Assembly (NCBI RefSeq): GCF_031143425.1
Contig: NC_090445.1
Coordinates: 823,148,817 to 823,212,816 of the forward strand
Origin: Pleurodeles waltl
Taxonomy: Eukaryota > Chordata > Amphibia > Caudata > Salamandridae
Direction of reading: 5' to 3'
DNA: 64,000 nt
Positions 21,060 to 33,043 of the stretch are shown here, in pieces (position 1 is the stretch's first letter; the number at the start of each line of letters is the position of its first letter). The translations under genes were made by a program, and so were the position numbers. The notes beneath the pieces were generated by a model. That model ran no database searches. It saw nothing but the letters and a program-made list of their open reading frames with translations, and was not told where the DNA came from.

Positions 21060-22860
21060 CAAGAGGTTATCAATCATCTCTATTCTGTATTGCCCTAATG
21101 TGTTCTTGGAGTCTTTCTCTAAACTCCCAATTCTACTACCAACATAAATGAGAGAACAATGACAAGTTGTAATGTTGATGACGTACTTGGTACCACTATT
21201 AATTAAGTCCCTAATGTAAAATATTTGACTGTTGTATTGAAACTGTGCTTATCTGTCTATAGTAAAAGGGCAGATGTTACATTTGCCACATTTATGAAAG
21301 CCCTTAGACTTAGGAATTAGCCAAGAAATTAGAGTAGTTTGTTGTAAATTAGATAGAAAGCTGTGACAGAGAAGGTCATGTAGATTTTAGTCCTTTTTGT
21401 ATACAACACAGAGTTTGGCAGAAATAATATCTTTGATGGTAAAACGGATAGTGAGAATGTGCCAAAGTTTGCATAAAACATTATGGGTGGCACAACTATT
21501 CCTATTATATGATGTGATTAATACTGGGTGTGCCTTACTATTTGTTTGGGACATGTCAAAAATGTAGTGGAAAAATTCACTCTGTTAATGCGGTCCCTAG
21601 AATTCCTAATTAAATTTGTACTATAGTCTCTATCTAGAAATAAATATCCCATTAAAGTCAATTATTCCAGAAATGCTGTATCATCACTATAGTTTCCCCG
21701 CAAGCAGATCATTTCACCATAGGGAATCAATTGAGTTTGGTTTTTGGGATGAGCAATGGTGGCATGTAATACTGAGTTACATGACATAAGCTTTCTATAA
21801 AGTCTTGAAGCAATTTTGCGATTGTGTACATAGATTGTAATATCTAAAAACTCAATTGAGGTTTTACAATGATGTGATGTGAATTTCAAATTGTAATCAG
21901 TATTATTCAGATGTGAGACTCACATTCTCAGTGCCAGTCCAAGGTCATCAACATATCTGCCCCAAAACAAGTTGCTATTGATCATGGCAGGTGCACAGAA
22001 TTTCCAAAGATGAAACATTTCAAAGTATCTCATATAAAGATTTGCATGGGAGGGTGAAAACCTTGCCCTCTGGCTACTCCTTGAATCTATTTATACCACT
22101 TTCGTTCATGTAAAAAAATATTATTTTCAAGACCCAAATCTATCATATCAAATAGCATTTTAGTGTGTTCAAATAGAGTGGCTTCTCTGTTATTATGAAA
22201 GTGTTCAATATCCATAAGACCCTTATGCTTTGGTATACAGTTGTACAGTGAATTGACATCCAAAGTTACTAATGTCATTGCCTCCACCCAGTTCATATCT
22301 GCAAGATTATTAAGTAGATCATTGATATCCTGTAAATATGAGGGAAGATTGCACTGTAGAAAATGATTAATAAATGTAGACATTTTTTCAGTAGGTGAGT
22401 TGATACCAGAAATAGTAGATCCACCTGGTGGAAAAGGTCCTGTTTTATGTATCGTAAGGATTATATACATACACTGAGAAACTGATTGAGAAATTTAAAT
22501 TCCATATCAATAACCAGACAGTCATCTGCCACTTCTTCAAAGCATCAGTAATTTTCCTAGTAAGATTTGGAATGGGATTAGAAGGCTGTACAGTCCCCCA
22601 ACTGTCTAATAATTTCTTTAACATAATCACACCTATCCATAATCACATTGTTACCCCCCTTGTCAGCCTTTTTGATGACAAACGTTTTGTCAGATATAAA
22701 AATTTCCAATGATCTATGATCAACAGGGATAGGATTGTCAAGAGGATGTCAATGTTTTTTTCTGAGTTTGTCCTCCAAACAGTATATCTCTTCTGTAACA
22801 TGTGTGTAGAAAAGATCTACATGTGTACCAGATTGGACAGGAAGGTTAAAGGTGGAACAA
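21060..22860 (-). pseudogene. PLE1: Penelope-like retroelement, reverse transcriptase and GIY-YIG endonuclease remnants
   Basis: On the minus strand, in several frames. The start of the reverse transcriptase reads DKTFVIKKADKGGNVVIMD near 22620-22680. Then come GGSTISGINSPTEKMS, TLVTLDVNSLYNCIPKHKGL (22470-22087), an apparently intact GRYVDDL active site near 21940-21960, and SIEFLDITIYVHN (21889-21662). Further on, a Cys-rich HKCGKCNICP and CSLIYVGSRIGSLE near 21110-21300 represent the linker and a GIY-YIG endonuclease. These are the two hallmark domains of endonuclease-bearing Penelope-like elements, which use the nuclease for target-primed reverse transcription. Multiple stops and frameshifts make this copy dead. 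Confidence 0.85.
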
Positions 22861-23329
22861 GGCCGAAGGCCGAAGGCCACTGTCAACACTACCATCAAAT
22901 GGTATGTCAAGTTCTTGTAATAATATATTCAACAATGTATAATACCTATCCTGACCTCATAATGAAAGAAGTGTGTATTTTCAGAACATTCTGAGTTGTC
23001 AGTGAAAACAATACAGTATAATGTTTTAAATTAGAATGAAGCAATTGACTACCAGCTGCGCTCAGGGTATACATGCATGTAGTGTAATATTTTTCACACA
23101 CTTCTTTTGGTAATATACTGTACATAATATCTTCAACATAACCAGAGCATCATGTAGCATGATAAAATATGTTTTCACACTCGTATACCAGGTGGGTAAC
23201 TGCTGATTTGTGAGAGGACTTGCACAGGATATTTATACTCTTAAATACTCCACAGTCCTCTGCCCCTCCTGTTGTACTCCTCAAACATACACATGCCTTG
23301 TTATATATTGCTCCTCTGCTCATCTAGGG

Positions 23330-23760
23330 TGGGCACTTTAGGGCATGTACCGTGGTGGGTTGTATAATGTCTATTTTTCTGCTGTGCCTGAACTCCTTAG
23401 ATATATACAGTGACTATTTGTCTAATGTCCATTCCTATGTTTGCTCTTCTGCTGGTTCTGGGTGGACCCTTCAGAGAATATACTACTGCAGGTTGTACAA
23501 TTGCAATCCCTATAGATTCCTTCCTGCCACTCCTGGGCAGACTCCTTAGGCACATATTGTGGCTTGTTGTGTAATTTAATTGTCGCTCCTCTGCTGCTCC
23601 ATGGTGAACCAATAAGAGTACATAATATGGCTGTTTGCTTTGTAATGCCCACAGGTTGCCCCATGTCCACCCTGAGTGGATTTCTCAGAGCATATACCAT
23701 GGCTGGTTGCCTAATGCATTCTGTGTGGATTCCAGAGTTTATTCTATGGTTGATGAGAGT
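23330..23760. repeat. Degenerate tandem repeat, about six units of 58-75 bp
   Basis: Units begin near 23341, 23399, 23474, 23548, 23616 and 23687. Each carries an A-rich CATATAC-like core, then TGG.TGGTTG..TAATG and a TCTGCTG-like stretch. The array lies upstream (minus strand) of PLE1. Open frames in it are not genes. Confidence 0.7.
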
Positions 23761-23764
23761 CTGA

Positions 23765-24215
23765 AGTGAAGAATCCTTTACCTGTGGACACTTATGCCCC
23801 TTATTCAATACGGTTTATCTGTATTGATAAAGACCACCCAAAAACTTACTCACTCTTTTCTCTTGTGCTTCAATATGCTTGACAGTCACTGGCATGCATG
23901 CACAACATGAAAACACTTCCCTCAGAGGCACCACATCATTACCCATGTCTGCAAATCCATACATCAGCTTCTAATATTTAAACATCCTATCTCTCACTCA
24001 TTGTGATTTTAATTCATGGCTGGTGCAGCACTGACACACAGTAAGAGCACACTCTGGTCCTCATGCAGGAGATCGAAACACAACTGATATAGGTGACATG
24101 GCAGGCAAAATAGTTTTGCATTTAAATTACCCCCATGCAGTAGTCTGTTACACTTCAGCAAAAGTGCTTCTTTGTCTTATCTAGAATGTGAAATATGACA
24201 TCAGTGCAACAATAT
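23765..24215. other. Intergenic stretch, nothing recognised
   Basis: No coding frame, repeat or element end that I can support. Confidence 0.4.
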
Positions 24216-24219
24216 AGGG

Positions 24220-27200
24220 TGGTGTGGCTGAGCTGACCAAGATGTTGGACGCATCTCTCTAGCGCTTTGCCGATCTGCCCGAAAATTGCATACCATCCTT
24301 GCCGGTAGCTCCAAGGGGGTTGCCGGAGGACCTGATAGCCCCCTAAAATACTGCTTCTCCCCAGCCAAGTTGCTCCTGGAGATGCAAACGGTGTGACACC
24401 AACAAGCCTCGTGCTGATTGGCGCTGCAGCAGAGGGCTGTGGCAGTGCTGTACTTCTAGCAGGAGCTATGCTGTGGCCAGAGGGCCATTAACAGCACTTT
24501 CTCCCCCATTGGGAATGTGTCCAATGGGGGGAGGGGCCTCCTCAGCCATGCAGACAGGAGGGAGCAAACGCAGTGTTCCCTCCTGCCACAGGCCTGAGAT
24601 TCTCTTGCCTCTGCACCATCATCAAAGCTCACAGGGCGTTGCACACCTGGAGTTTGGCTTTAACAATGCCAGCAACAGGCCAAGTGGAAGAAGAGCCCTT
24701 GATTTGCCGAATGCACCCCCTGAACTGGCTAGCTACATCGGGAGCCATCGGGTCTTGCACCGGGGCAGCAGGTGAGGCCCGCCAACAGCAGGGCCCTCCC
24801 ATCCCTTTCCTTCCTCTTCTTGGTGTGACGCAGTGGCTATTGCTGGCATTGGACCCCTCTGCCTTTTATGCCTCCAATTCGGCATCACAACTGAGGTGCA
24901 TGGGGGACCACAACTCTATGGGTGGAGCCTGCACTGCACCACATCCGGCATCATAATTGAGGTGTGTGGGGACCATGGCATCAACAGGGGAGCTAGGTGA
25001 GGCCTGAGACGCACTGAACCTCATTCTTGCCATCATCTCACCCTCCGCCCCAACGGCATGTCCCGGGCGCACAGAGTATTACAACATCGACAAGGGAGCC
25101 AGACGAGGCCTTTCTGCCTACATTGAGACCACAACTTCTGGGAAGGCCACACTAAGCAATTACACCCCTACCCCGTAGCCAGACCCCTGGGTAGTCCCAA
25201 AAGTGTGAGCACCGTTGATCCTGCTACCTCTGGCCTGCACATAAGGGCCCCTCCCGCCCTCACACCTTCGCACTCATATATTGGCACCAAACTCGAGCTC
25301 CATAAGCCATTACTACCTGCTGCTCAGCACTGTCTGCCACTATTGAATTGTAAGAAGATACTCTTCCTCTAGCAGCTCCTGGGCTTGCTACTTGGGGGAG
25401 GCCATAAAACAGTATCCAAGTCCCTGCAGAGTAGCAGCCCCCAATCACCCCCCCGGTGACTCAACAGTAGGTCGAGACCCATTACAACCATATCCATTTC
25501 CCCAGAGTTGGCAGTCCTTTGTACAGTGACTAACCCTGCCCACTGCCCCTGGGGAAGTTCAGTGGCACTTGACTGGTCATCCGCACCGACACCAACCTGC
25601 ATGCAGGATAGTTGCCCCTAACTCCTGACGAATCGAGGATTCACCTGGATGCCCTGCTGCCCGAAGGTGCTAACTGGTGCTAACTCCTTGAAAGACCCGG
25701 CCCCTCCTGAACAGAGACATCCTAGTTACGATTCAACTACTCTGCCCCAATGGATCATCGTGATGCCAACCTAGCTAGGACCCCGGGCTGGCCATTGGAG
25801 GCCCTGCCTCTCAGCCTCCTAATCTCCCTTGCACCAACAGTACACTAGAGACTGCCACAGAAAACTTATCATACTTCACCACCCTGCCCCGACCTGGTAA
25901 TATGTCACGGTCTCCACCCAGGAACTGTTTGCAGTTACAGGACACTCTCTGCCTCTGGGTGGCCAGTGGGCCCCCTCTCTTCACCGTCCTATTTCTGTGC
26001 TGGTGGTACACCCCTGCCTGAGTGGACTCGTCATTTCAGATACCATCAACCCCATACCCCACGCTCCGGCATGGAGCGGTCACTAAACATGGTCAGACTC
26101 TGTTCTGATTCCCTGGCCCCACCTCCACCTTTGACGGGCCCACCTTCCACGGTCCTGGACACTCCTCAGGCAGAAAATACCTCCTCGCTTTCCACCTCTG
26201 ACAAACTAGACAGGGTATTGGTGACAAACAAACACTCTCTAGTCCCAATGAAGACTAGATTTGTCTCTTTTGCGGCAGAATTTAGTTTCTTGCTGGACGA
26301 TCACCGGAAACTTGCAGATGAAGTTGCAGAAGGTGAGAAAACCCTCAATACTTTAAACCACCTACAGCAGATCACCAAACTGCAATTCAGGATTTGTGAG
26401 ACTGAGTCCAGTACAGGGCGGACAGCCTGGAATGGCACTCCAGCAGGAGTAACATCTGCATTTTGGGACTCCAAGAGTGACTTGAGGGAACAGACCCTCT
26501 GGCCTATCTGGAAAACTGGTTTAAGAACTTTATACCCACAGCCAAACTCTCCCCCTTCTATTCATTGGAAAGGGCTCATCGGGCACCAGTTCCGTGCTGG
26601 TGAAACTTTTACACTTCAGAGACCCTGATGAGGTCCTTCGTGCAGCCTGAATCGCAGGTCCACTGCATGTGGAAGACAAAGTTATAATGCTATTCCCTGA
26701 TTATATCCGTGCCGTCCAACATCAACGCTCCTCTTTCCTTGAAGTGAGGAAACACCTCCGCCAACTGGGTGTGGAGTATTCATTATTGTTCCCACCCCAA
26801 CTCAAAATAATGTTAAAAGGCACCACCACCTTTTTCACAGACTTAAAGGAGGCCTGGGACTGGGCAGACCACCACTATGGTGAGATGCCGCAAACGCACA
26901 CTAAACCTGCTCTGACCTCCTCAAATCCTTGAGGGCGGTGACAGGGGGAGCCTTGTGTAAAAGCCACCCCCTGGCCACTACTGACCTCCTTGCCCAACTT
27001 GGAACAAATTATTACAGACCGCAGATGAGCCCTCCAGGTAGCAGCTAACTTGGGTGCTAAACCTGCAGTCACGGACAATGTAAAAGGTCCAAATATCTTC
27101 TCCTCAGATGAAGATACCATCCAATCAGAGGATTCTCCAAGAGACTCACAATCCCCCCTACTGGTGGGATGGCAAACTGCAGATAATCTTATCAGATTTT

Positions 27201-27442
27201 CAGAGCCCCCGAAGCAATGCACACTAAGCTATATCATGGCACTACCCATCCAGCCTACTCAAGCAATGCTATAACATAACACATGCTTGACCCTTTAATA
27301 CATAACATCCTTTATGCCATGTGATTTACACTTGCTACTTAGCAATAATCATAGCAAGCGCGTCTGGGGCCCTGAGTCCTACATAACATTTACCTGCATA
27401 ATACGGCTGCTACGACCACCCCCCACAATATTTATAGACTAA
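24220..27442 (+). mobile_element. L1/Tx1-like LINE, 5' part (5' UTR and ORF1)
   Basis: A moderately GC-rich leader (about 24220-26000) precedes a decayed ORF1. The element continues beyond the inserted Harbinger H2 with ORF2 at 36264-40121 in the same orientation. Without the insertion it would be about 7.4 kb, a normal full length for L1-type elements. The exact 5' end is not defined. Confidence 0.65.
25966..26932 (+). pseudogene. LINE ORF1 (L1-type nucleic-acid-binding protein), broken
   Basis: The first frame carries a Pro-rich start and a coiled-coil-like segment (KLADEVAEGEKTLNTLNHLQQ). After a frameshift near 26620, the conserved C-terminal domain follows: HVEDKVIMLFPDY, HQRSSFLEVRKHLRQLGVEY, LLFPPQLKIML and TTTFFTDLKEAWDWAD. 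This order (coiled coil, then C-terminal domain) is that of L1/Tx1 ORF1 proteins, which coat the LINE RNA. The intervening RNA-recognition domain is poorly preserved and several stops are present. Confidence 0.75.
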
Positions 27443-28015
27443 GGCCCTCATTACAACATTGGCGGTAAATGCCGCCTACTGTCGTGCTGACGGCCGCCAA
27501 CATACTGTGACCGCGGTGGTATACTGCTATGGGTATTATGACCCACACAGAGAAATCCACTACTATACAGACATCCACACAAGTCCGCCAGACCAAAGGT
27601 CAGTGATAAACTGGCAGTACCAAATCCCACACTGTTACACCAACAGGAATACGCCCACAGTATAAGGATCCACGAATCACTGCGACAGTCTTTCAACATG
27701 CGGTAAACCATTGGCAGTACACACCGCCGCGCTCATAATACACACACACTTACAAAACTCCACCACATTGGACAATTCAAACTACACACACCTGACACAC
27801 ATTCACCCACCACACCCACACCACTATCAAACACCCCCCCACATTACCCACAACCCTTTCAACAACAAAAAAGATAGCTAACAGAGAGAGAGAGACAAGC
27901 CAAGAGCACCCACTCAATCTGAGACACAGAACCCATACACCATCCACGCACCTCACAGCCCAGTACACAACACATTACCCCACACATCCTCACACATACC
28001 CCTCACACCACATCC

Positions 28016-29558
28016 CTGGCACCCCAAATACACCCCAGGTTTTCAGAGGAGGAGCTAAGGGTCATGGTGGAGGAAATCATCCGGGTAGAGCCACAGCTAT
28101 TCGGATCACAGGTGCAGCAGACGTCCATTGCAAGGATGATGGAGCTATGTGGAGAGTCGTGGACAGGGTCAACGCTGTGGGACAGCACCCCAGAACAAGG
28201 GATGACATCAGGAAGAGGAGGAACGACCTACGGGGGAAGGTGCGTTCTGTGGTTGCAAGACACCAGGTAGCCGTACAGAGGATTGGCGGTGGACCCCCAC
28301 CTTCTCCCCCACAACTACCAACATGGGAGGAGCAAGTCTTGGTGATAATGCATCCTGAGGGCCTCGCAGGAGTAGCAGGAGCACTGGACTCTGGTAAGTC
28401 AAATCTTTACTACTATATCCCCCACCCTACCTGCATGTCATCACAAACTCCTACTCCTACCCTCACCCCCATCACTCCACCACCTCACAAATACCCCACC
28501 ATCACAACCCACCCATCCCAATATCAAGCCCTGCATGCAACACCTATGCATGGACACCCATCACAGACCTGCATGGACACCCATCACTAAAGCATGCCCA
28601 TTAGAGAGAATCACCTAGCCCACAAAATCACCACGCACACAAGGCAAAGCTGACAGGGCAATCACAACCATACAGGGAAAAACACAAGATGGCACACGCA
28701 GATACAATAACACTGCATTTACATCCCTACAGGACCCCCATTCAACATCACCGGAGAGGAGGTACCACCATTATCCAGTCCCCCCACAGAAGAGGCCCAC
28801 AGTGATTACAGCAGCTCTGCACGCCTGGATCACGATGATCAACCTGGTCCATCAGGGACCTCTGGACAGTCGGGTACCCAGGCACAGTCCCATACCACCA
28901 CAGACCCTCCCCACTCAAGAATCACCAGCACAGCACCCACCCAACCGGCCCATACCACTGTCCCCAGGACTGGGGTCCACCACTACAGGGACCCCAGGCA
29001 ACCCCACAAAGCCAAGACAATCAGGGAGCTGGGATCAGTGGCAGTGGGCACACGGTTCTGGGGATGGAGGCACAGGACAACAGGGAAGCTGGGAGTACTG
29101 CTGTGCGACAGGGGGAGGACAGGCCCAGGGAACCCACTTTCCACGAGGCACTTGCAGGGATCCTGGGAGCATACCACCATTCCCAGGAGACCTTGGGCCA
29201 GATACTGGCCAAGCTGCAGGAGACCCAGCGGCTGCAGCAGGGACAGTACCTGGGGATCAGGCTGGGGATCAGGGAGGACCTGAAGGATATCCACACCATC
29301 CTGGTCACCATTGCAGGGGTGCTGGCTGACATGGCCAACACAATGAGGGAGGCAGTGGCACACCAACGGGCCCCTGACACTAGCCACACCGAAGAACAGC
29401 CCTCCACCTCCACCGGCGCTAGTGGACAGGAGGCCCCGCCACTGGAACAACAGACCACCAGCACCCCACCCCCTGCAGAAGGAGAACCACCCCGCAAACG
29501 GTCCCTGCGATCCAGGCAGAAGCCAGAGAACATTGCCAAGACCCCCGCTAGGAAATAA
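28016..29558 (+). pseudogene. MybA of H2, two exons, start lost and frameshifted
   Basis: Exon 1 (28016-28393) aligns with H1 MybA, but the ATG is CTG (28016-28018) and one base is missing near 28147, where the Myb/SANT-like frame switches from VEEIIRVEPQLFG to VDRVNAVGQHPRTRDDIRKR. The exon is 378 nt against 379 in H1, as expected for one deletion. Donor GTAAGT at 28394 and acceptor CCCTACAG before 28733 bound a 339-bp intron. Exon 2 ends with the helix (FHEALAGILGAYHHSQETLG) and the basic PPRKRSLRSRQK tail to a TAA at 29556-29558. Conservation of the exon boundaries supports the H1 gene model. Confidence 0.8.
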
Positions 29559-29734
29559 GACTCTCCTGATTGTCACCCTTGTGCCCCACTCTGTTACCCT
29601 GTCCACCTTGAACTGACATTGCTCCCCTTCCTATGCCCCATTGGAAAATGCACCTGTGATACAAAGAGACTGGACTCTAACTGAACATTTCTCCACCATC
29701 ACCCAAGCCCATTGCACATCCCCTCAACCTCTTT

Positions 29735-29740
29735 AATAAA
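29735..29740 (+). terminator. Candidate polyadenylation signal for H2 MybA
   Basis: AATAAA about 180 bp past the stop, matching the equivalent signal in H1 (17285-17290, minus). Confidence 0.45.
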
Positions 29741-30030
29741 CACCCTTGGAACAAATACAAGTCTCGAGTATGTCAATTGATTGAAAAATGTATTAGTTCA
29801 ACAATCTGTAAACATTGCAATTCATATGTACAGTTATATATAAACTTTGGTATGACCTTTAGTGGCCAGCAGTAAACATACCAGGAACCAGAGTGGGGCA
29901 CAGAGATCTGAAAATAGAGATGCCAAAGGGTACAGTAAGTGGCCATAGACATAGGAAATTCATGCAGCCATTTCCAATGTGTAACACAAAACTGCAATGT
30001 AACGTGAAGTTACAGTGTCTTACCTGTGTG

Positions 30031-31166
30031 TCACTGGAAGTACTGCTGTATGAGAGAACATCTGTTGTCCACATCTTCATCCTCTGCCTCCTCTTCCTCA
30101 CTGTCAACAGGCTCCACCGCTGCCACAAGACCATCTCCAGGCTCATCTTCCTGCAGAAAAGGCGCCTGGCGTCTCAAGGCCAGGTTGTGCAACATATGCA
30201 ACATGCAACATGCAAAGATGATCTGGCACACCTTCTTGGGTGAGTAGTACAGGGATCCACCAGTCAGATGGAGGCACCTGAACCTGGCCTTCAGGAGGCC
30301 GAATGTTCTTTCAATTATCCGCCTTGTTCGCCCATGTGCCTCATTCTAACGTTCCTCTGCCCTTGTCCTGGCATTCCTCACTGGGGTCAGTAGCCATGAG
30401 AGGTTGGGGTAACCAGAGTCATCTGCAAATATCGAGGGATACCTGTTAGCCACACACTTACTCTCAGGGACAACTCCATACCCATACACCAATATATACT
30501 GGGTGTGGACCTTGGGCTCACCTATTAGCCACACCCGGTGCCTCTGGAGTTGAGCCATCACATATGGGATGCTGCTATTCCTCAAGATAAAGGCGTCATG
30601 CACAGAGCCAGGATACTTGGCATTCACATGGGAGATGTACTGGTCCGCCAAACACACCATCTGCACATTCAGAGAGTGATAGCTTTTTCTATTCCTGAAC
30701 ACCTGTTCATTTCTCCGGGGGGGGGGGGGGGGACAAATGCTACATGGGTACCATCAATGGCACCAATGATGTTGGGGATATGTCCCAGGGCATAAAAGTC
30801 AGCCTTCACTGTGGCCAAATCCTCCACCTGGGGGAATACGATGTAGCTGCGCAAGTGTTTCAGCAGGGCAGACAACACTGGGGTCAACACATTGGAGAAC
30901 ATTGGCTGAGACATCTCTGATGCCATGGCCACTGTTGTTTGGAAGGAACCACTTGCCAGGAAATGGAGCACTGACAGGACCTGCACTAGAGGGGGGATAC
31001 CTGTGGGGTGGCGGATAGCTGAAATCATGTCTGGCTCGAATTGGGCACACAGTTCTTGGATTGTGGCCCCATCAAGTCTGTAGGTTAGGATAATGTGTCT
31101 GTCCTTCATTGTCGCCAGGTCCACCAGGGGTCTGTATACTGGAGGATGTCTCCATCTCATATTCAT
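30031..31166 (-). pseudogene. H2 Harbinger transposase, broken, with an in-frame 99-bp intron-like insert
   Basis: Reading from the ATG at 31166, the frame matches H1 (PPVYRPLVDLATM, IIGAIDGTHVAFVPP) until a run of 16 G/C (30717-30732) shifts it. It resumes at about 30702 (FRNRKSYHSLNVQMVCLADQ, GSVHDAFILRNS). A 99-bp GT-AG segment (30423-30521) splits the second catalytic motif just before DSGYP. A stop replaces Tyr after AEER at about 30346. The rest (IERTFGLLKARFRCL-type motif, then the acidic tail ending QQYFQ) runs to 30031. The H1 copy lacks the insert exactly. Function is lost. Confidence 0.88.
30423..30521 (-). other. Intron-like 99-bp segment in the H2 transposase
   Basis: On the minus strand it starts GTGAGCCCAAG and ends TATTTGCAG, with a branch-point-like GGCTAAC about 25 nt before the acceptor. 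Removing it joins codons to give the same spacing as H1 around the DSGYP motif. Its length, a multiple of three, leaves the frame open, adding 33 residues not found in H1. Confidence 0.75.
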
Positions 31167-31627
31167 ACTCAGCGGTTGAAGCCTAGGGAGGAACACTGTG
31201 AGCAGAAGGTCATATTCACACATCTAGTATAATAATGATGCATATCTTCATTTACAGAACCAGTATGTGAATCCGAGAGTCAGTTGATGTGCCAATGTCT
31301 GCTGTGACGCAGTTATGTGCCATGGCCTGTGCCCCCCTGAAATGGCGGCTGCCTGACCTGTGAGGAGGGACAAGCGGAAATGAGATAATTCCGCTGGTGT
31401 TGTGCACCGTTGCAGTCGGCGGTCGATGACCACCGCGCAACTTCACACTGGTTAACATTAGGCCCTATGGGTTCCAGGAGCCAATGGCAACGTACGCTGG
31501 CGGTGACGGTATGCACCGCCGCGGACGTGACCGCCATTCTCTATCTGTTCACTCACTTGCTACCTGACCTTCAACAGGAGAAGACCTACACTGCAAGTGC
31601 TGCTGTGACCTGTGTCTGGAAGCGACA
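31167..31627. promoter_or_regulatory. Divergent spacer of H2, probable bidirectional promoter
   Basis: Counterpart of 15497-15959 in H1. It keeps CCAATGG at 31481-31487, the GGTTAACATT motif at 31450-31459 and a GCCGCGGACGTGACCGCCAT stretch near 31517. The second CCAAT box has decayed to an ACTGG form. Confidence 0.5.
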
Positions 31628-32549
31628 ATGGCTCATGTGTCTGGGGAAAGGGCCGCTGCCTTCACTTCGGAGGAGTTGGAGAGACTGGTGGATGGGGTCC
31701 TACACCAGTACACTTTACACTATGGTCCTCCAGACAGGTGAGTACACTGTGAGCATGATGAGTAGGCCATGAATGTATGGAGATCTGTGTGTGTAAGCCA
31801 CATGTATGGGGGGTGTTGTGTCCTGGGCAGAGTGCTGCATGTATGGTGGTCAATGTATGTGCGTAAGGGGATGGGAGGGATATGGTGGGCCATGAGTATG
31901 ACAGTCCGGACGGTATGACTAATCCCTTTTCTGCTGTATTTTTCCTGCAGGTCAGTGCCCTTCAGAAAAAGGGTATTTGGCGTGCCATCACCAAGGAGGT
32001 GTGGACCCTGGGGGTCGGGAGGTGGAGCACCCACTGACGCAAACTGTGGGAGGACCTGCGCCGCTGGGCAAGGAAGACGGCGGAGGCCCAGCTGGGGCTG
32101 GCCTCCCAACGAGGAAGGGGTGCCCGTCGTACCCTAATCCTCCTGATGTTCCGCATCCTGGCAGTGGCCTATCCGGAGTTGGATGGGGCTTTAGGGCATC
32201 ACAGCAGCCACAAGGGAGTGAGTACAAATTCAGAATCATGACTTTGCACGCGTTAAGGTTTTTACCTGGGTGGGGATGTGGACTTTGGGTGCCCCTAAGC
32301 CAGGGCGAACATGGCAGGGTAGGTCCCTTTTTGGGCAGGCTCTGAAGCACTCCAACCCCAATGGTGTTAGTGGGCATCTCCTACTGGTCGGGCCCTGTTT
32401 GTTTCAGGTGTGCAGCTGATGGCGTTATGCTAGGTACCCCATGGGCTGGTGACTATCTTTGTAACTGGTAGTTCATGGCCTAGTGCATAGGGTTGCTCCC
32501 TGTGTTTTGTGTACGCCAACGGTAGTGTTGTTGCTGGCATTGACCAAGT

Positions 32550-33043
32550 GTATCCTCTGTCTCTCCCCCCCTTTTTGTTTTGTCACCCTGTCCTTGTGTG
32601 CATTAGCATCATCTGGCAGAGGAGCAGAGGCACCGCCGACGGAGGGAGCTGCATCCCACATGGGCCTGGAGGCCGAATCCACTGAGGGTGAGGGCACCAG
32701 TGGGATGGAGGGCGAGGGGAGCACCATGACGGAGACAGGAGGGGACACTACAGACAGCGACTCCTCCTCCGATGGAAGCTCCCTGCACTGAACATGTGTT
32801 TCTTCTGTCTTCCCCCCCTTTTTGTTTTGTCTCCCTGTTCTTGCGTGCAATAGCATCATCTGGCGGAGGAGCAGTGGCACCGGAGCAGGAGGGAGCTACA
32901 ACCCACATGGCCCTGGAGGGTGAAGCAACGGAGTCTGAAGCCACCAGTGGGAGGGAGGGCGACGGGAGCTCCACGACGGGGACAGGAGCATACACCAGCG
33001 ACAGCGACTCCTCCTCTGATGGGAGCTCCCTTGCAGTGGCGGA
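32550..33043 (+). repeat. 247-bp tandem duplication covering the MybB exon 3 acceptor
   Basis: Two copies (from about 32550 and 32797) each contain CCCCCCCTTTTTGTTTTGTC, the acceptor TAG and the ASSG..A codons, then the acidic Ser-rich coding stretch. The first copy soon meets a stop (SSLH, then TGA). H1 has one copy. Confidence 0.85.

Noticed and set aside
23340..23760. A CRISPR-like array (regular repeats near 23.4-23.7 kb)
   Set aside because: Repeats are degenerate and of uneven length, the genome is clearly vertebrate, and no cas genes are present.
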